64,000 nucleotides of DNA. Origin: Sinomonas mesophila (GTDB lineage: Bacteria; Actinomycetota; Actinomycetes; Actinomycetales; Micrococcaceae). Below, in pieces: positions 17,634 to 26,171 of this stretch. The notes below the pieces were generated by a model. That model was not told the DNA's origin, searched no databases, and saw only the letters and a list, made by a program, of their open reading frames with translations. How positions within the stretch are numbered: the first letter of the stretch is position 1; every line of letters starts with the position of its first letter. The position numbers and the translations under genes were made by a program. The DNA is taken from positions 62,384 to 126,383 of the forward strand of contig NZ_KV908327.1 in assembly GCF_001999765.1 (NCBI RefSeq), given 5' to 3'.

Positions 17634-20510
17634 GTGGCCAAGGTCCGCGTACACGAGCTCGCCAAGGAGCTCGGGATCACCTCCAAGGACGCCGTCGCCA
17701 AGCTCGCCGAGCTCGGCGAGTTCGTGCGTTCCGCGTCCTCGACGATCGAGGCGCCCGTCGTGAAGAAGCTTCGCGACGCCTACCCGGCCGGCGGCGGCGA
17801 GAAGTCCCGCCCGGCTGCGGCCCGCCCCGCGGGCGCCGCACCGACGCCCGGGCCCTCACGCCCGGCCGCCCCGGCGCCGTCGTCCACCCGTCCCGCCCCG
17901 GCACAGCGTGCGGAGGCCCCGCGCCCCGCAGCCGAGGCCCCGCGCCCCGCAGCCGAGGCCCCGCGTCCCGCGGCCGAGGCGTCCCGCCCGGCCCCCGCAG
18001 CGCCCAGCGCCCCGCGCCAGGGTTCCGAGGCTCCGCGCCCCGGCGCCCGTCCGGCCGCGCGCCCCGAGGCCCCGCGTCCCGCGGCTCGCCCCGGCGCCAC
18101 GCCCGGCCCGCGCCCCGGCGGTCCCCGCCCGGGCAACAACCCGTTCTCGTCCTCCCAGGGCATGCAGCGCCCAGGCCGCGACGCCGAGCGCGCGCCGCGC
18201 CCGGGCAACAACCCGTTCGCGTCCTCGCAGGGCATGCCCCGTCCGGGCGGCGGCCGCGACGGCGAGCGTCCCGGCGGCCCGCGTCCCGGCGGTCCCCGCC
18301 CCGCGGCCCCGCGCCCCGGCGGCACCGCTGGCATCCCGCGCCCGGGCGCTCCGCGCCCCGGTGCGCCCCGTCCGGGTGCCCCGCGCCCCGGCGGCACGGG
18401 CGGCCCGCGCCCGAACCCCGGCATGATGCCTCCCCGCACTGACCGCCCGCAGCCGGGCGCGCGTCCCGCCGGTACCGGCGGCCGCGGCCCGGGCCGCCCC
18501 GGCGGCGCCCCCGGCGGCGGTGGCGGCGGTCCCGCCGGCGGCGGCTTCGGCAAGGGCGGTCGCGGTCGCGGCGGCACGCAGGGTGCCTTCGGCAAGGGCG
18601 GCGCCGGTCGCGGCAAGCAGCGCAAGTCGAAGCGCGCGAAGCGCCAGGAACTGGAGCAGATGAGCGCTCCGTCGCTCGGCGGCGTGTCGGTGCCGCGCGG
18701 CGACGGCAGCACGATCGTGCGCCTGCGCCGCGGGGCATCCATCACGGACTTCGCGGAGAAGATCGATGCGAACCCGGCCTCGCTCGTCACGGTGCTCTTC
18801 CACCTCGGCGAGATGGCCACGGCCACGCAGTCGCTCGACGAGGAGACCTTCGCCGTCCTCGGCGAGGAGCTCGGCTACAAGATCCAGGTCGTCTCGCCGG
18901 AGGACGAGGAGCGCGAGCTGCTCGAGTCCTTCGACATCGACCTCGATGCCGAGCTCGAGGCCGAGACCGACGAGGACCTCGAGAAGCGCCCCGCCGTCGT
19001 GACCGTCATGGGCCACGTCGACCACGGCAAGACCCGCCTCCTCGACGCGATTCGCAACACGAACGTGGTCGCGGGCGAGCACGGCGGCATCACGCAGCAC
19101 ATCGGTGCCTACCAGATTGGGTTCGAGCACGAGGGCGAGCCGCGCCGCCTGACGTTCATCGACACCCCGGGCCACGAGGCGTTCACCGCCATGCGTGCCC
19201 GTGGTGCCCAGGTGACCGACATCGCGGTGCTCGTGGTCGCTGCCGACGACGGCGTCATGCCGCAGACGGTCGAAGCGCTCAACCATGCCCAGGCGGCCAA
19301 CGTGCCGATCGTGGTCGCGGTGAACAAGATCGACAAGGAGGGCGCGAACCCGGACAAGATCCGCGGCCAGCTCACCGAGTACGGACTCGTTCCCGAGGAG
19401 TACGGCGGCGACACGATGTTCGTGGACGTCTCCGCGCGCCAGAACCTGAACATCGACGACCTGCTCTCGGCGGTCCTGCTCACGGCTGACGCCGCGCTGG
19501 ACCTGCGGGCCAACCCGAACAAGGACGCCCGCGGCGTCGCGATCGAGGCCAACCTCGACAAGGGCCGCGGCGCGGTCGCGACCGTGCTCGTCCAGTCCGG
19601 CACCCTGCACGTCGGCGACACGATCGTCGCGGGCACGGCCCACGGCCGCGTCCGGGCCATGTTCGACGAGGACGGCGAGGCCGTCGAGGCCGCGACGCCG
19701 TCGCGCCCCGTCCAGGTCCTCGGCCTGTCCTCGGTGCCGCGCGCCGGCGACACGTTCCTCGTGACGGAGGACGAGCGCACGGCACGCCAGATCGCCGAGA
19801 AGCGCGAGGCCGCCGAGCGCAATGCCCAGCTGGCCAAGCGCCGCAAGCGGATCAGCCTCGAGGACTTCGACCAGGCTGTGGCCGAGGGCAAGATCGACAC
19901 GCTCAACCTCATCCTCAAGGGTGACGTCTCGGGTGCCGTCGAGGCGCTCGAGGACTCGCTCCTCAAGATCGATGTGGGCGAGGACGTCCAGCTCCGGGTC
20001 ATCCACCGCGGCGTCGGCGCGATCACCCAGAACGACGTCAACCTCGCGACGGTCGACAACGCGATCATCATCGGCTTCAACGTGAAGCCGGCGGAGCGCG
20101 TGGCCGAGCTTGCGGACCGCGAGGGCGTGGACATGCGCTTCTACTCGGTCATCTACGCCGCCATCGATGACATTGAGCTGGCCCTCAAGGGCATGCTCAA
20201 GCCGGAGTACGAGGAGGTCCAGCTCGGTACCGCCGAGGTGCGCGAGATCTTCCGCTCGTCCAAGTTCGGCAACATCGCCGGCTCGATCGTCCGCAGCGGC
20301 CTCATCCGCCGCAACGCGAAGGCCCGTGTGCTGCGCGACGGCGTGGTGATCGGCGACAAGCTGACCATCGAGTCGCTCAAGCGGTTCAAGGACGACGCGA
20401 CCGAGGTCCGCGAGGGCTTCGAGTGCGGTATCGGCCTCGGCTCGTTCAACGACATCCAGCTCGAGGACGTCATCGAGACGTTCGAGATGCGGGAGAAGCC
20501 GCGCGTCTAG
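17634..20510 (+). CDS. infB: Translation initiation factor IF-2
   Basis: 958-residue GTPase that delivers initiator tRNA to the 30S subunit. An IF2N domain (about 1-50, [21 protein letters not shown]) is followed by a ~280-residue Pro/Arg/Gly/Ala-rich linker and a second IF2N region near 365-420. The G domain has GHVDHGKT at 460-467, DTPGHEAF and NKID; domains II-IV follow. The linker holds three AEAPRPA units and two copies of an RPGNNPFxSSQGM motif. The GTG start follows AGGAG; a terminator follows the gene. Long basic linkers are usual in actinobacterial IF2. Confidence 0.98.
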   Translation: MAKVRVHELAKELGITSKDAVAKLAELGEFVRSASSTIEAPVVKKLRDAYPAGGGEKSRPAAARPAGAAPTPGPSRPAAPAPSSTRPAPAQRAEAPRPAAEAPRPAAEAPRPAAEASRPAPAAPSAPRQGSEAPRPGARPAARPEAPRPAARPGATPGPRPGGPRPGNNPFSSSQGMQRPGRDAERAPRPGNNPFASSQGMPRPGGGRDGERPGGPRPGGPRPAAPRPGGTAGIPRPGAPRPGAPRPGAPRPGGTGGPRPNPGMMPPRTDRPQPGARPAGTGGRGPGRPGGAPGGGGGGPAGGGFGKGGRGRGGTQGAFGKGGAGRGKQRKSKRAKRQELEQMSAPSLGGVSVPRGDGSTIVRLRRGASITDFAEKIDANPASLVTVLFHLGEMATATQSLDEETFAVLGEELGYKIQVVSPEDEERELLESFDIDLDAELEAETDEDLEKRPAVVTVMGHVDHGKTRLLDAIRNTNVVAGEHGGITQHIGAYQIGFEHEGEPRRLTFIDTPGHEAFTAMRARGAQVTDIAVLVVAADDGVMPQTVEALNHAQAANVPIVVAVNKIDKEGANPDKIRGQLTEYGLVPEEYGGDTMFVDVSARQNLNIDDLLSAVLLTADAALDLRANPNKDARGVAIEANLDKGRGAVATVLVQSGTLHVGDTIVAGTAHGRVRAMFDEDGEAVEAATPSRPVQVLGLSSVPRAGDTFLVTEDERTARQIAEKREAAERNAQLAKRRKRISLEDFDQAVAEGKIDTLNLILKGDVSGAVEALEDSLLKIDVGEDVQLRVIHRGVGAITQNDVNLATVDNAIIIGFNVKPAERVAELADREGVDMRFYSVIYAAIDDIELALKGMLKPEYEEVQLGTAEVREIFRSSKFGNIAGSIVRSGLIRRNAKARVLRDGVVIGDKLTIESLKRFKDDATEVREGFECGIGLGSFNDIQLEDVIETFEMREKPRV

Positions 20511-20522
20511 CTGTCCCCGAGG

Positions 20523-20551
20523 AAGGGGGTCCCGCCAGCGGGACCCCCTTT
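20523..20551 (+). terminator. Intrinsic terminator after infB
   Basis: AAGGGGGTCCCGC (20523-20535) pairs with GCGGGACCCCCTT (20538-20550), a perfect inverted repeat ending in TTT, 13 bases after the infB stop. Confidence 0.8.
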
Positions 20552-20627
20552 CCGTGTCCCTCCCACGCCCGGCCGCAGCGCTGCCGGGCAGACGATTCCC
20601 TCACACGATCCCTTCAGGAGTGATCCC

Positions 20628-21110
20628 ATGGCCGATCCGGCACGCGCCGCGCGTCTCGCGCAGCGCATCAAGGTGGTGGTGGCGGAGGCGCTACGCAAGG
20701 CCGTCAAGGACGAGCGCGCCGAGGCCATCACCGTCACCGACGCACGCGTCACCAACGACCTCCAGCACGCGACCGTCTACTACACGGTCTTCGGCGACGC
20801 CGCGTCCCAGCAGGGCGCCCGCGACGTGCTCGAGGCCAAGAAGGGGGTCCTGCGCCGCGAGGTGGGGCGCAACCTCACCATCCGCCTCACGCCGACGCTC
20901 GAGTTCGTCGCCGACGAGGTCCCCGTCAACGCCTCGCACCTCGAGGACCTGCTCCGCCAGGCCAAGGAGCGCGACGCCGAGGTGGCCCGGCTCGCCGCTG
21001 GCGCCCAGCCCGCGGGCGACGCCGACCCGTACCGCAAGGAGCCGGGCGCCGAGGACGACGTCACCGACCGCGGCGAGTTCGACGACGTCGAGGACGAGAC
21101 CGTGGACTGA
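20628..21110 (+). CDS. rbfA: Ribosome-binding factor A
   Basis: 160-residue RbfA, a KH-like factor for late 30S maturation. The core runs from MADPARAARLAQRIKVVVAE to about residue 120 and contains ITVTDARVTNDLQHATVYYT and LRREVGRNLTIRLTPTLEF, all family signatures. An acidic tail of ~35 residues extends past the usual length. The ATG follows CAGGAG. Because a terminator precedes it, its own promoter or read-through is needed. It ends facing a convergent pseudogene across a 20-bp hairpin. Confidence 0.96.
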   Translation: MADPARAARLAQRIKVVVAEALRKAVKDERAEAITVTDARVTNDLQHATVYYTVFGDAASQQGARDVLEAKKGVLRREVGRNLTIRLTPTLEFVADEVPVNASHLEDLLRQAKERDAEVARLAAGAQPAGDADPYRKEPGAEDDVTDRGEFDDVEDETVD

Positions 21111-21123
21111 GGTCCACCGCACG

Positions 21124-21171
21124 CCGACGCCGGCGGCGCCGCATCAAGGGGTGCGGCGCCGCCGGCGTCGG
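21124..21171. terminator. 20-bp perfect hairpin between convergent genes
   Basis: CCGACGCCGGCGGCGCCGCA (21124-21143) is perfectly complementary to 21152-21171 with an 8-base loop. No U-tract follows on either strand, but the position between the rbfA stop and the convergent pseudogene fits a bidirectional terminator. Confidence 0.7.
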
Positions 21172-21182
21172 TGGTGCCGGGA

Positions 21183-22107
21183 CTAGAGCGTGAGCGAGAC
21201 GAGCGTGCCGCTCCCGAACACGTCCGTGGTCGCATAGAGCGTGCTGCCCCTGACCGTCACGTCCGCCGGCGAGGGCACCTCGAGGAAGATCTCCGCCGTC
21301 TGGCTTCCGGCCGGCACCCTGTAGATCGCGCCTCCGAAGAGGGCGGCGATGTAGAGGTTGCCGGATCCGTCGAAGACGATGCCGGTCGGCCCGGCGAGTC
21401 CGGTGACCCACTCCTGGACCTCGCCGGTGATGGGGTTGACGCGGAAGACAGCGCCTCTCGCGCCCGCGCTCGGATCCTCCGGTCCTCCGGGCAGCGTCGC
21501 GACGTAGAGCCATCCGTCGGGGCCGACGGCGACGTCCGTGGGGACGGGCTCGAAGCCGTAGGTCACGCCCACGCACGCGTCGAGCTCCACGAAGATGCCG
21601 AAGCCCTCGAGGGTGGCCTCGAGCGAACCGGCCAGCTCGGCTGTGATCGTCGTCGGAACCGCCGGCAGGACCGCAACAGAGCTGATCGCGCCGGTCGTGA
21701 GGTTCACCGCGAGCACGCGGTTGCCCCCGGCCTCGGCCATGTAGGCCGTGTTCCCGTGCACGGCGAGGCCGTAGGGATGCGAGTCGATCTGGCCCGTGTA
21801 TGCCGGGGGGATGAAGGGGACGGGTGCGAGTGCCTCCTCGCATGCCGGAGCGGGCTCGGTCAGGCCGTAGTGGGTGACGGAGTCGGGGTTGTTGGCCACT
21901 TCGAAGGCGCCGAGTTGGTCGGTGATGATCCGCTGGTCTCCCTGGGGGTCGATGGCCACGAGCGAGCCGCGAAGGGCTGCTGGGTCGCCGCCGCCGGCCC
22001 CTTGGCTCTGCAGGATGTAGAGCGTCCCGCCCCGAGAGGCGGTTCAGGCAATGTCCCATTCCGGGGCGGCGTAGGCCACCGCCGCGGATCCGTCGGGGGC
22101 GCCCACC
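21183..22107 (-). pseudogene. ScyD/ScyE-type beta-propeller protein remnant
   Basis: The C-terminal ~260 residues resemble ScyD/ScyE-type exported NHL/beta-propeller proteins: ANNPDSVTHYGLTEPAPACE, YTGQIDSHPYGLAVHGNTAY, EPVPTDVAVGPDGWLYVATL and GGPEDPSAGARG are typical blocks. In frame upstream, homologous-looking sequence continues (TASRGGTLYILQSQG, then GSAAVAYAAPEWDIA) but is split by a TGA at 22044-22046, and beyond about 22107 the similarity stops without a signal peptide or the first ~100 residues of such proteins. A GTG at 21959 could start a 258-residue fragment, but that would stay cytosolic. I read this as a decayed gene; a short functional fragment cannot be excluded. Confidence 0.7.
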
Positions 22108-22166
22108 CAAGGCCCGCAGCTTAGACCGTGGCGCGGCGGGTGGCCACAGTTCGCCACAGCAGTGCC

Positions 22167-22172
22167 TACGAT
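22167..22172 (+). promoter_or_regulatory. -10 box of leaderless promoter for the nucleoside deaminase
   Basis: TACGAT ends 6 bases before the ATG at 22179, with no ribosome site between. Confidence 0.5.
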
Positions 22173-22178
22173 GGGGCC

Positions 22179-22664
22179 ATGTCGTCCCCTGCCAGCCAGC
22201 CCGATGCCGCCCGCCACCTCGAGCGCGCCGTCGGGCTCGCCGTCGCGAACGTGGCCGACGGCGGCGGACCGTTCGGCGCCGTCGTCGTCATGCCGGACGG
22301 GCGGACGTTCGACGGCGTGAACCGCGTCACGCGGGACAACGACCCGACGGCGCACGCCGAGGTCGTCGCGATCCGGCGGGCGGCGGCGGAGACCGCCGAC
22401 TTCGACCTCCACGGCGCCGTCCTCTACGCGAGCTGCGAGCCCTGCCCGCTGTGCCTGGCCGCGGCGCTGTGGGCCCGGGTCGGCGCGGTGCACTTCGCGG
22501 CGGACCGTCGCGACGCCGCGGCGGCGGGCTTCGACGACGCCGTCTTCTACGAGTACTTCGACGGCGCCGACCGCTCGCTCATGCCCGTCGCGCACGTCGA
22601 CCTCGCGGGCAGCGGGCGCCCCTTCGAGGCCTGGGCGGCGTTCGCCGGGCGCATCGAGTACTGA
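22179..22664 (+). CDS. Nucleoside/guanine deaminase family protein
   Basis: 161-residue zinc-dependent deaminase of the cytidine deaminase-like fold. Zinc ligands His59, Cys89 and Cys92 lie in TAHAEV and CEPCPLC, with catalytic Glu61. The GGPFGAVVV strand and the long C-terminal part (DDAVFYEYFDG) favour the guanine deaminase/GuaD-like branch over TadA, but substrate choice is not certain. It reads divergently from the ScyD remnant and directly precedes truB. Confidence 0.88.
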   Translation: MSSPASQPDAARHLERAVGLAVANVADGGGPFGAVVVMPDGRTFDGVNRVTRDNDPTAHAEVVAIRRAAAETADFDLHGAVLYASCEPCPLCLAAALWARVGAVHFAADRRDAAAAGFDDAVFYEYFDGADRSLMPVAHVDLAGSGRPFEAWAAFAGRIEY

Positions 22665-22686
22665 ACGCCTCCATATACTGGGAGGC

Positions 22687-23592
22687 GTGCTTTCTGGACT
22701 GGTGATCGTGGACAAGCCGCGCGGGTGGACGAGCCACGATGTGGTGGGGAAGGTCCGGCGCCTCGCGGGGACCCGCAAGGTGGGGCATGCGGGGACCCTG
22801 GATCCCATGGCCACGGGGGTCCTCGTGGTCGGCGTGAACAAGGCGACCCGGCTCCTGTCCTACATCGTGGGCACCGAGAAGACCTACACCGCGACCATCC
22901 GGCTCGGGCAGAGCACGGTGACGGACGACGCCGAGGGCGAGGTCCTCGAGGAGCGCATCGCCGCGGCGGTGACCGAGGACCAGATCCGCGCGGCCGCGGC
23001 CCGGCTCACGGGCCCGATCCAGCAGGTCCCGAGCAGCGTGAGCGCGATCAAGGTCGCGGGGGAGCGCTCGTACGCGCGGGTCCGTGCGGGCCACGACGTC
23101 GCCCTCGAGGCCCGGCCCGTCACGATCCACGCGTTCGACGTCCACGGCGTGCGCCGCGTCCGCGGCGGCCGGCTCCAGGACGTCGACGTGACCGTGCGCT
23201 GCTCGTCGGGCACGTACATCCGCGCCCTCGCCCGCGACATGGGCGCGGCCCTGGGCGTCGGCGGCCACCTCACGGCACTGCGCCGCACCCAGGTCGGGCC
23301 GTACGGCATCGCGCAGGCGCACACCCTCGAGCAGCTCGCCGAGGACTTCGCCCTCCTGCCCCTCGCCGACGCGGCCCGCTCGCTCCTGCCCGTGCGCGAG
23401 CTGAGCGAGGACGAGGCCGTCGAGCTCTCCTTCGGCCGCCGCATCCCCGCGAGCCGGGCGGGCGCCCACGCGGACACAGACACGATCACCGCAGCCTTTG
23501 CCCCGGACGGCTCCCTCGTCGCGCTGCTCAAGGACGCCGGCGCGCTCGCCAAGCCCGAGCTCGTCTTCGCCGCCCGCGGGGATGGCGCATGA
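22687..23592 (+). CDS. truB: tRNA pseudouridine(55) synthase
   Basis: 301-residue TruB, which makes pseudouridine 55 in the tRNA T-loop. The catalytic aspartate is Asp39 in GHAGTLDPMATGVL; GLVIVDKPRGWTSHDVV opens the protein, and CSSGTYIRALARDMG plus the C-terminal PUA-like region follow. The GTG start follows GGGAGG with a short spacer. Its stop overlaps the next gene's start as ATGA, linking it to two small membrane-protein genes before ribF. Confidence 0.97.
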   Translation: MLSGLVIVDKPRGWTSHDVVGKVRRLAGTRKVGHAGTLDPMATGVLVVGVNKATRLLSYIVGTEKTYTATIRLGQSTVTDDAEGEVLEERIAAAVTEDQIRAAAARLTGPIQQVPSSVSAIKVAGERSYARVRAGHDVALEARPVTIHAFDVHGVRRVRGGRLQDVDVTVRCSSGTYIRALARDMGAALGVGGHLTALRRTQVGPYGIAQAHTLEQLAEDFALLPLADAARSLLPVRELSEDEAVELSFGRRIPASRAGAHADTDTITAAFAPDGSLVALLKDAGALAKPELVFAARGDGA

Positions 23593-23960
23593 TCCCCGAC
23601 CCATTCTTCCTCGTCGGCGCGGGCGTGTGCGTCCTGTCGCTCCTGATCTGCCTCGCCGCCGTGATCATGAAGCCCTACCCCGGCGACGCCGCGATCCTGT
23701 CCGTCGCCGCCGTCGAGCTCTTCCTCATCGCCTACGGCGTCGGCGCCGGGTTCCGCCAGGCCGGCGGCGAGGCCGTGCGCGGCGAGGCGTGGGAATTCTG
23801 GGGCTACCTCCTCACGGCCCTCCTCGTGCCCGTCGCGGCGTTCTGGTGGGCCGTGGCCGACAAGACCCGGTGGAGCAACGCCGTCCTCGCCGCGGTGCCG
23901 CTGACCATCTTCGTGATGCTGTTCCGCATGGAGCAGATCTGGGACGGAGCAACCCTGTGA
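23589..23960 (+). CDS. Small membrane protein of unknown function
   Basis: 123 residues with four hydrophobic segments (about 6-28, 36-52, 68-88, 98-113), so an integral membrane protein. No named family is recognised. It is coupled at both ends: ATGA overlap with truB and GTGA overlap with the next gene. Similar small membrane proteins commonly sit between truB and ribF in this group, judged from memory only. Confidence 0.8.
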   Translation: MIPDPFFLVGAGVCVLSLLICLAAVIMKPYPGDAAILSVAAVELFLIAYGVGAGFRQAGGEAVRGEAWEFWGYLLTALLVPVAAFWWAVADKTRWSNAVLAAVPLTIFVMLFRMEQIWDGATL

Positions 23961-24412
23961 CACGCCAGTCATCCCCGAGCGCCCGCAGCGTGGGCCTCGG
24001 ACGCATCATCGTGGCCGTCTACGGCATCTTCGCCGTGTCCTCGACGGCCCGGGCGGGCTACCAGATCGCGACGAAGTTCGCCGAGGCGCCCCTCGCGTAC
24101 TCGCTGAGCGCGCTCGCCGCCGCCGTCTACATCGTCGCGACCGTCGCGATGGCCCGCCGGGGCGTCGCGAGCTGGTACGTGACGCTCTCCGCCGTGCTCC
24201 TCGAGCTCGTCGGCGTCGTGGCCATCGGCGCCGCGAGCGTCCTGGCCCCCGAGGCCTTCCCGCACGACACGGTGTGGAGCGGCTTCGGCCGCGGCTACGG
24301 CTACGTCCCGCTGGCCCTGCCGCTGCTCGGCCTCGTGTGGCTCTTCGTGAACCGCCCGCGCCGGGCCGTGACGCCGGGCCGCCGCCCACCCCACGGCCAG
24401 CCGGTAGGCTAG
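23957..24412 (+). CDS. Small membrane protein of unknown function
   Basis: 151 residues with four predicted membrane segments: GRIIVAVYGIFAVSSTARAG, LSALAAAVYIVATVAMA, LSAVLLELVGVVAIGAASVL and VPLALPLLGLVWLFV. A conserved-looking FGRGYGYVPLALP lies before the last helix. The GTG start overlaps the previous stop. Its 3' end contains TAGGCT (24405-24410), a possible -10 box for ribF. No function is assigned. Confidence 0.8.
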   Translation: MTRQSSPSARSVGLGRIIVAVYGIFAVSSTARAGYQIATKFAEAPLAYSLSALAAAVYIVATVAMARRGVASWYVTLSAVLLELVGVVAIGAASVLAPEAFPHDTVWSGFGRGYGYVPLALPLLGLVWLFVNRPRRAVTPGRRPPHGQPVG

Positions 24413-24445
24413 GTTTCCGATGCTCACGGCGACGAGGCGAGGACG

Positions 24446-25465
24446 ATGGTTCTGATCTGGCACGGCCTGGACGAGGTTCCCGAGGACTTCGGGCCCGCTG
24501 CGGTCACCATCGGCAATTTCGACGGCGTGCACCGCGGCCACCAGCAGGTGCTCGGCGAGCTCAAGCGCGCCGCGGCCTCGGCCGGCAGCCGGACCGTGGC
24601 GGTCACGTTCGACCCGCACCCCGCGACCGTGCACCATCCGGACACGGCGCCGCACCTCATCATGGACCTGGAGGACCGGCTCGCGATCCTCGCGAGGTAC
24701 GGCCTCGACGCGATCCTCGTGCTGCACTACACGCTCGAGTTCGCCCAGCAGACGGCGGAGGAGTTCGTCGGGAAGGTGTTCGTGGACGGGCTGCGGGCCA
24801 GCCACGTGGTCGTGGGCCACGACGTGCGCTTCGGCCGGGGCAACGCGGGGGACCTGTCCACCATGATGGAGCTCGGGCGCCGGTTCGGCTTCGAGGTCGT
24901 CGTCGTCAAGGAGTTCACCGAGCACGTGCCGCCGACCGGCTCCGCCGGCAGCCAACACGGCGGCGCGGACGACGGCGCGGAGCGGCGCGCGTCGTCGACG
25001 TGGGTCCGGGAGGCGCTCGAGGCGGGCGACGTGCACCTCGCAGCGGAGATCCTCGGCCGGCCTCACGCGATGCACGGCGAGGTCGTGCACGGCGCCTCGC
25101 GCGGGCGGGCCCTCGGCTTCCCGACGGCGAACCTCGAGCACGACGCGGCGGGGCACATCCCCGCGGACGGCATCTACGCGGGGTGGCTCGTCGACGAGGC
25201 CGGCACCCGCTGGCCCGCGGCGATCTCCGTGGGCTCGAACCCGACCTTCGCCGGCGTCGCTCGCCAAGTGGAGGCGCACGTGATCGACCGGCCCGACGAG
25301 TCGGTCGAGGACTTCGACCTGTACGGACAGAAGGTCGCCATCGAGTTCGTCGGGCGGCTGCGCGGCATGGTCGCCTACCGCGGGCCCGAGGCCCTCGTCG
25401 AGCAGATGAAGCTCGACGTCGAGCAGGCCCGCCGCGTGCTCGCCGGGACCAGCCAGCTCAGTTAG
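24446..25465 (+). CDS. ribF: Bifunctional riboflavin kinase/FAD synthetase
   Basis: 339-residue enzyme making FMN and then FAD from riboflavin. The N-terminal nucleotidyltransferase domain (about 1-180) carries TIGNFDGVHRGHQ; the C-terminal kinase domain carries GRALGFPTANLEHD. Asp-rich and Gly-rich residues between the domains include an insertion of ~15 residues (GSQHGGADDGAERR), longer than in many homologues. Two 10-base GTTAGCCGCC repeats (25461-25480) overlap its stop codon. Confidence 0.96.
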   Translation: MVLIWHGLDEVPEDFGPAAVTIGNFDGVHRGHQQVLGELKRAAASAGSRTVAVTFDPHPATVHHPDTAPHLIMDLEDRLAILARYGLDAILVLHYTLEFAQQTAEEFVGKVFVDGLRASHVVVGHDVRFGRGNAGDLSTMMELGRRFGFEVVVVKEFTEHVPPTGSAGSQHGGADDGAERRASSTWVREALEAGDVHLAAEILGRPHAMHGEVVHGASRGRALGFPTANLEHDAAGHIPADGIYAGWLVDEAGTRWPAAISVGSNPTFAGVARQVEAHVIDRPDESVEDFDLYGQKVAIEFVGRLRGMVAYRGPEALVEQMKLDVEQARRVLAGTSQLS

Positions 25466-25485
25466 CCGCCGTTAGCCGCCGCGTT

Positions 25486-25515
25486 TCGACACAGCTAGGC
25501 ACGAGCGGATAGAAT
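25486..25515 (+). promoter_or_regulatory. rpsO promoter
   Basis: TCGACA (25486-25491), an 18-base spacer and TAGAAT (25510-25515). The resulting leader of ~140 bases before rpsO contains hairpins such as GCCGCCC (25581-25587)/GGGCGGC (25590-25596); S15 autoregulation through this leader is possible but unproven. Confidence 0.6.
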
Positions 25516-25662
25516 CCTCGGTGGCCCTCGCTGCAGTCCGTGGCGGCCTGGGCCGCGCCGGCACCGGTCTCACCGGGTCTGCCGCCCTCGGGCGGCGGCA
25601 TGTCGGCGTTCCCCGGGGACGCAGTGTCCAGCGGGCCGCACGGCACGACACGAGGAGCTTCC

Positions 25663-25932
25663 ATGGCTTTGGATCCCGCCGTCAAGCAGGCAATCATCCA
25701 GGAGTACGCGACGAAGGAAGGCGACACCGGGTCCCCCGAGGTCCAGGTCGCCGTTCTGACCAAGCGCATCAAGGACCTGACTGAGCACATGAAGCAGCAC
25801 AAGCACGACTTCCACACCCAGCGCGGCCTGCTCGCGCTCGTGGGTCGCCGCAAGCGCATGCTCGCGTACCTGCACGACACCGACATCGCCCGCTACCGTT
25901 CGCTCATCGAGCGTCTCGGCCTGCGCCGGTAG
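25663..25932 (+). CDS. rpsO: 30S ribosomal protein S15
   Basis: 89-residue S15, which binds the central domain of 16S rRNA. The full-length family pattern is present: [40 protein letters not shown] and the terminal LIERLGLRR. The ATG at 25663 has GAGGAG 7 bases upstream and gives the standard length; an open frame continues upstream to 25540 but lies in the leader. It precedes pnp in the classical rpsO-pnp order. Confidence 0.98.
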   Translation: MALDPAVKQAIIQEYATKEGDTGSPEVQVAVLTKRIKDLTEHMKQHKHDFHTQRGLLALVGRRKRMLAYLHDTDIARYRSLIERLGLRR

Positions 25933-25940
25933 TCTTGGCA

Positions 25941-26018
25941 GCGGCCCGCGCTTTCAGTGCGCCCCGCGCACAGGGGGCACGGGCCGCTTCCCTTCCGGGA
26001 CGGGCGCCCGCCCGTCCC
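25941..26018 (+). terminator. Two tandem hairpins in the rpsO-pnp spacer
   Basis: GCGGCCCG (25941-25948) pairs with CGGGCCGC (25980-25987), enclosing a second stem (CCCC/GGGG). Then GGGACGGGCG (25997-26006) pairs with CGCCCGTCCC (26009-26018), 10 bp. Position and strength fit a partial terminator or an RNase III site, as described for rpsO-pnp in E. coli and Streptomyces. Confidence 0.6.
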
Positions 26019-26171
26019 AGCATGTACTGACCTACCCTTCGGAGGCACCGGCAGCCTGCGGTCCTCGGTAGTGGCCCCTCCGGGCGCCCGCACAGCGGAT
26101 GCGCGAGAGGCCTCGATCGAAGACCGGGTTCCGGAAAGCCTCCCCTGAAACGGAAACGGAGGTGCTCTCCC

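Noticed and set aside
24420-24470. ATG at 24420 after the TAGGCT box as a leaderless mini-ORF before ribF
   Set aside because: The spacing from the box is 9 bases, not 6-7, and the ORF simply runs out of frame through the ribF start; ribF has its own GAGG site.
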